Positions 29,055 through 32,261 of a DNA stretch of 32,261 nt are shown here, in pieces. The notes beneath the pieces are model-generated. The model was given only the letters and a program-made list of their open reading frames with translations. It was not told the DNA's origin and searched no databases. The stretch spans positions 1-32,261 of the forward strand of contig QANT01001368.1 in the NCBI GenBank assembly GCA_003254885.1. Reading direction: 5' to 3'. Position 1 is the stretch's first letter; each line of letters opens with the position of its first letter. This stretch comes from Purshia tridentata (Eukaryota > Streptophyta > Magnoliopsida > Rosales > Rosaceae). The position numbers were made by a program, and so were the translations under genes.

Positions 29055-29397
29055 TCTTGTAATATATTAATAAGAATAGAAATTCATAATTCATAATTTA
29101 GTCCAAAATTTGTCATGTGGGTATGTTTCTCTCTTTCTTAATTTCATTTTCTCTGTCCACTAATAAACAAAGATAGATATTAAATAGGTACAGAAATCAG
29201 ATTACCATAAATTAGCTATATGAAAATCCACTACAAAAATACACATTAATCTAGGATTCAGAAACAATAAGACAGAGACCAGATGATTGAAGTGTGTAGT
29301 TCCATTCCATTAATTCAACTACAAATTTACATAAAAATATTCTCATCAAATAATGTGGCAACTTTGGTATAAAAAAATTCAAGTTTCTCATTCTATG

Positions 29398-29570
29398 CAG
29401 TCTTCTTGGTGCGTGTAATGTTAACATTGTTGCTTTCCTCTTTGATGAAACTCCATTCCACTATTGAGTAAAAGGTGATAATGCCTTGGCATGTTGGCTC
29501 TCCATTTGAAGAAGCATCAAGGACTTCTGTCTCTAATACTTGTTTCTCTTAGCAGCAAGGTGCTGAAAAC
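29398..29570 (-). pseudogene. Possible second captured exon in the MULE
   Basis: On the minus strand a TTTTCAG acceptor-like site (about 29565) is followed by a stop-free frame of about 55 codons containing QVLETEVLDASSNGEP, IITFYSIVEWSFIKEE and NVNITRTKKTA, which ends in TAG near 29398-29400. Composition and frame look coding, but I do not recognise the protein. It lies between the LepA-like fragment and the right TIR, where captured host DNA would be expected. Confidence 0.35.
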
Positions 29571-29995
29571 CAAAAGAAAGAGCCCATCAGTATTTTAAAA
29601 TTTCACTAGGATTCCAACGATTGCCATAATCTGAGAAGATTCATAGTTAAGAGATATAATCATATGTAAAAAGAATTTTAGGTAAAAGCATTAAAGGAGT
29701 TTTACTCTACAAGATGCCCAAACATTCCTGTAGAAGTTTGCAACAGCACAAAAATACCACCATTTGGATTCTATTCAATGCAATTTAAGTTGCTACAGTT
29801 GGTGAAATAGAGAAAAAAAAAAACATGAACATGAACAAATTACTTGAAAAAAGATTTCTTGTTTGAAATAAGAGAACTCTTCCAAACAGATATAATCAAT
29901 AATAAGATACAAGCAAGACAAATTGAAAAATATGATAAAATTTCAAATCATACTTACATATTAAGTCGTGAGGTAGGTTGAAATCATAATCATTC
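29571..29995. other. AT-rich interior of the MULE
   Basis: No coding frame is seen between the possible captured exon and the inner edge of the right TIR. The sequence is AT-rich and intron-like. Confidence 0.4.
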
Positions 29996-30476
29996 CTATG
30001 ACTTTGCAAGTAGATCATATATAACACCAACAGCAGCATACAGAAAACAAAATGAATAATAAAAAACCAGAACAATTAGCTATATGCAGTTGCAACGATA
30101 ATATAGTTTGAAGGGTCAAATTTAACATTCAAATAGCTATAGGCATTGAATTAAGGAATCACTTGAATATACTCAACACCTCCTTCCCCCAACAAAAAAT
30201 AAAGGCAATATATAAGATTGGTAATTGGAAGGATCCGGGAAGAAAAAAAACTTGATTAGAGTAGTCAATAAAAATTCAAAATCCATGTGATATCAAGATA
30301 AACCATTAGGTCAAGAACTATATTAACAGTATACTTCAGATTACTAAAATAAAAATCTAGGCTAGAAACCAATTATGAAAAAAAGTAATAAAGGGTGAAA
30401 AAAAAAGCAATTAGGTTAAGGAACCAAAAAAAGACGAATTAACAACTGGATGTAGAACAGAGATCCTCAAAGACTT

Positions 30477-31121
30477 GTCTGTTGTTAAGCCTCTCATTTA
30501 CAGGTAGAATACACCTAAATAATCGAAAACAAAAAACGAAATCCCTAAATAATGAAAACCAACAAGGAAACCATACCTGCGTGGCCTGGGTTCTCTGTGG
30601 GAGGTCTTATTACGCATTGGGTGTCGCGTATGGGCTTGCAGTGGACATGGAAGAAGGCAGAGAGAATACACGTTCTGTATAACTAAAGAGGGAGGAGGGG
30701 TTAAGGGGTTTAACCGGTTCAGGAATAGTAAACCGGGTTATTTTAAGTCTGAAACTATGTTTTAATCTGGAGCGTTGGATTTGAAGTCTGTTGTTAAGCC
30801 TCTCATTTACAGGTAGAATATACCTAAATAATCGAAAACAAAAAACGAAATCCCTAAATAATGAAAACAAAAAATGAAATCCCTAAATAATCAAAACCAA
30901 CAAGGAAACCATACCTGCGTGGCCTAGGTTCTCTGTGGGAGGTCTTCTTACGCATTGGGTGTCGCGTATGGGCTTGCAGTGTACATGGAAGAAGGCAGAG
31001 AGAATACACGTTCTGTATAACTGAAGAGGGAGGAGGGGTTAAGGGGTTTAACCGGTTCAGGAATAGTAAACCGGGTTATTTTAAGTTTGAAACTATGTTT
31101 TAATCTGGAGCGTTGGATTTG
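30477..31121. repeat. Tandem duplication within the right TIR
   Basis: The period is about 309 bp. Both copies run from GTCTGTTGTTAAGCC to GGAGCGTTGGATTTGA. They are nearly identical, so the event is recent relative to divergence between the two TIRs. The left TIR has a single copy. Confidence 0.9.
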
Positions 31122-31152
31122 ATTTAAATGAAAATGAACAGAGACCCATCTC

Positions 31153-31185
31153 ATCCCACATTTAGACCTAAATGTGGGATCCCAC
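31153..31185. promoter_or_regulatory. GTGGGAT cluster at the right MULE terminus
   Basis: This is the mirror of 24957-24989, with the same three half-sites and spacing and one base different in the loop (GACC in place of GGTC-type). It supports the position of the right end. Confidence 0.45.
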
Positions 31186-31189
31186 ACCT

Positions 31190-32261
31190 AAAAAAAAGGG
31201 ACTTGGTATATATTTAGTTTATGTTTCTTCTTTTACCATAACCAATAAATAATTAGAAAAATACGTGATCAAATAAACAAAGGCAAATGGAAAAGACTGG
31301 GGAGAACACTTTATAAACTTTGATTTCTCATTAATTCACAAGTGTATAGTTACATATATATAGTGGAAGGCTAGCCCTTGTAAAAATAGGCAAACGTAAG
31401 GGCTAAATGCTACAAATTTATTTTATCTTTTGTTCTATAGCTTTAGATAATAAATACAAGAGTGAAAGTATACAAAATCAAGTAAAAATAGAGAAAAACC
31501 TTTAAAAAACTTATATGGGTTGCAATCAGTGTCCCAATTAAGGTTGACCAGGAAATCACGCATCGGACTTTTACATAGATTTAATAGATTAGCTCATGTT
31601 ACTGGTGTCTGTGTGTTAATGTTTAATACAAGATTTGAATGCCTAGTCCACTAAGGTGTGCATGCAATATTTAATACCCGTCACTTTTACAACTTGCTCA
31701 AATTTAATAATGGTTTTCAAATTACCTGCTTTTTCTTTTCTTTTTTGCGTACTTTTTAAATTACTTGCTGAGAGTTCAGTTTTATAAACTTTCTAGCTAA
31801 AATGTCAAGGAATTGTCTCTTTTAATTGGCCTCACGAAAACCAATTTTACATCTTCTAATGTGGTTTCAAAATAGAATATTCTACTTGGAATGAAAAATT
31901 CAAGAGAGAAAAGGAAATAATGATGCTAGCTTAAACAACTTATCAATGAAGAAATCTAAATTAAATTGCAATAGGGGGAAGAGGTACAAGACCCAATGCT
32001 ATAATTTTTTAATGTGGGATATATAATCCACATTCTCACAATCTAGCCAGCAGTGAATTAATCTCATATTAATTTCTTATGAACGTTCGTAAGAACTGTC
32101 TACGGCTAAACACTATCGAGGACACTAACTGCTTGTTTTTTACACCAGGCACGTTGGTCTATACTATTGTTAGCTAGAGACTATACTGAATTGTATTGGA
32201 CTAAATGATGCCCTATGTTTGGTATGGTACGTGTCACGCTAAAAAGTTGGATAATCAAAAT
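31190..32261. other. Right flank, no gene recognised
   Basis: AT-rich with no convincing frame. A short segment near 32199-32225 (GGACTAAATGATGCCCTATGTTTGG) resembles 10408-10435. An inverted pair AATGTGGGAT / ATCCACATT occurs at about 32011-32034. Neither can be assigned to a known element. Confidence 0.4.

Larger units (their letters stand above)
24953..31189 (+). mobile_element. Mutator-like element (MULE) with long TIRs and a FAR1-type transposase
   Basis: Outer ends AGGTGTGGGATCCCAC at 24953 and, inverted, at 31189 begin long terminal inverted repeats: left 24953-25765 (813 bp) and right 29996-31189 (1194 bp, longer because of an internal duplication). Between them lie a FAR1/FHY3-type MULE transposase on the plus strand and, on the minus strand, DNA that looks captured from host genes. 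Total length is about 6.2 kb. The TIRs still match over most of their length. The flanks are TA-rich (TATATATAC on the left, GGTATATAT on the right), so a 9-bp target duplication cannot be proven. Confidence 0.88.
29996..31189 (-). repeat. MULE right terminal inverted repeat (1194 bp, internally duplicated)
   Basis: This is the inverse match of 24953-25765. It is longer because a segment is present twice: 30477-30785 and 30786-31121, both containing GTCTGTTGTTAAGCCTCTCATTTACAGG and the 12-codon ORF. The outer copy has about 30 extra bases made of an additional AAATCCCTAAATAAT unit. The outermost 70 bp match the left end closely. Confidence 0.9.

Overview
The window looks like nuclear DNA of a flowering plant, probably a eudicot. 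It is AT-rich and intron-rich, carries TTTAGGG-type (plant telomere-like) repeats, and is made almost entirely of plant transposable elements from at least five superfamilies in different states of decay. Single N bases sit inside long A and T runs (1468 and 5833), which suggests a draft assembly. I see no intact host gene, no rRNA or tRNA gene, and no bacterial or organellar block.

Layout. 1-2060: AT-rich spacer with diverged repeats and a 170-bp tandem duplication. 2067-5835 (minus): a hAT element with BED zinc finger, hAT core and dimerisation domain, two introns, three in-frame stops and several frameshifts. 5925-10330: a symmetric structure in which two inverted arms (degenerate TTTAGGG array, AT run, tRNA-B-box-like motif) bracket a broken PIF/Harbinger gene pair (DDE transposase plus MYB/SANT-like protein). 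10818-12240: a 215-bp tandem duplication and a GTG-rich minisatellite. 12337-13340: two diverged copies of a short coding-like segment. 14203-19521 (minus): a Ty1/copia retrotransposon with one recognisable LTR, separate gag and pol frames, a substituted protease residue, a broken integrase and a long open RT/RNase H frame. 19750-21440 (minus): remnant of a plant transposon-associated protein. 22468-23075 (minus): a promoter-like and exon-like stretch with no recognised product.

23719-31189 is the most informative part. It holds two foldback MITEs, a third unrelated foldback, and a 6.2-kb Mutator-like element (MULE) with terminal inverted repeats of about 0.8 and 1.2 kb. The MULE encodes a FAR1/FHY3-type transposase that is nearly full length but has one frameshift, one nonsense codon and a Tyr where the first catalytic Asp is expected. 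On its opposite strand it carries a fragment that reads as translation factor LepA/EF4, apparently captured host DNA, and possibly a second captured exon. The MITEs share the GTGGGAT-rich termini of the MULE, so the cluster reads as an autonomous-type element with its non-autonomous relatives. The elements are separated by TA-rich runs, which suggests repeated insertion into TA-rich targets.

All identifications come from reading translated motifs by eye. No database search was run.
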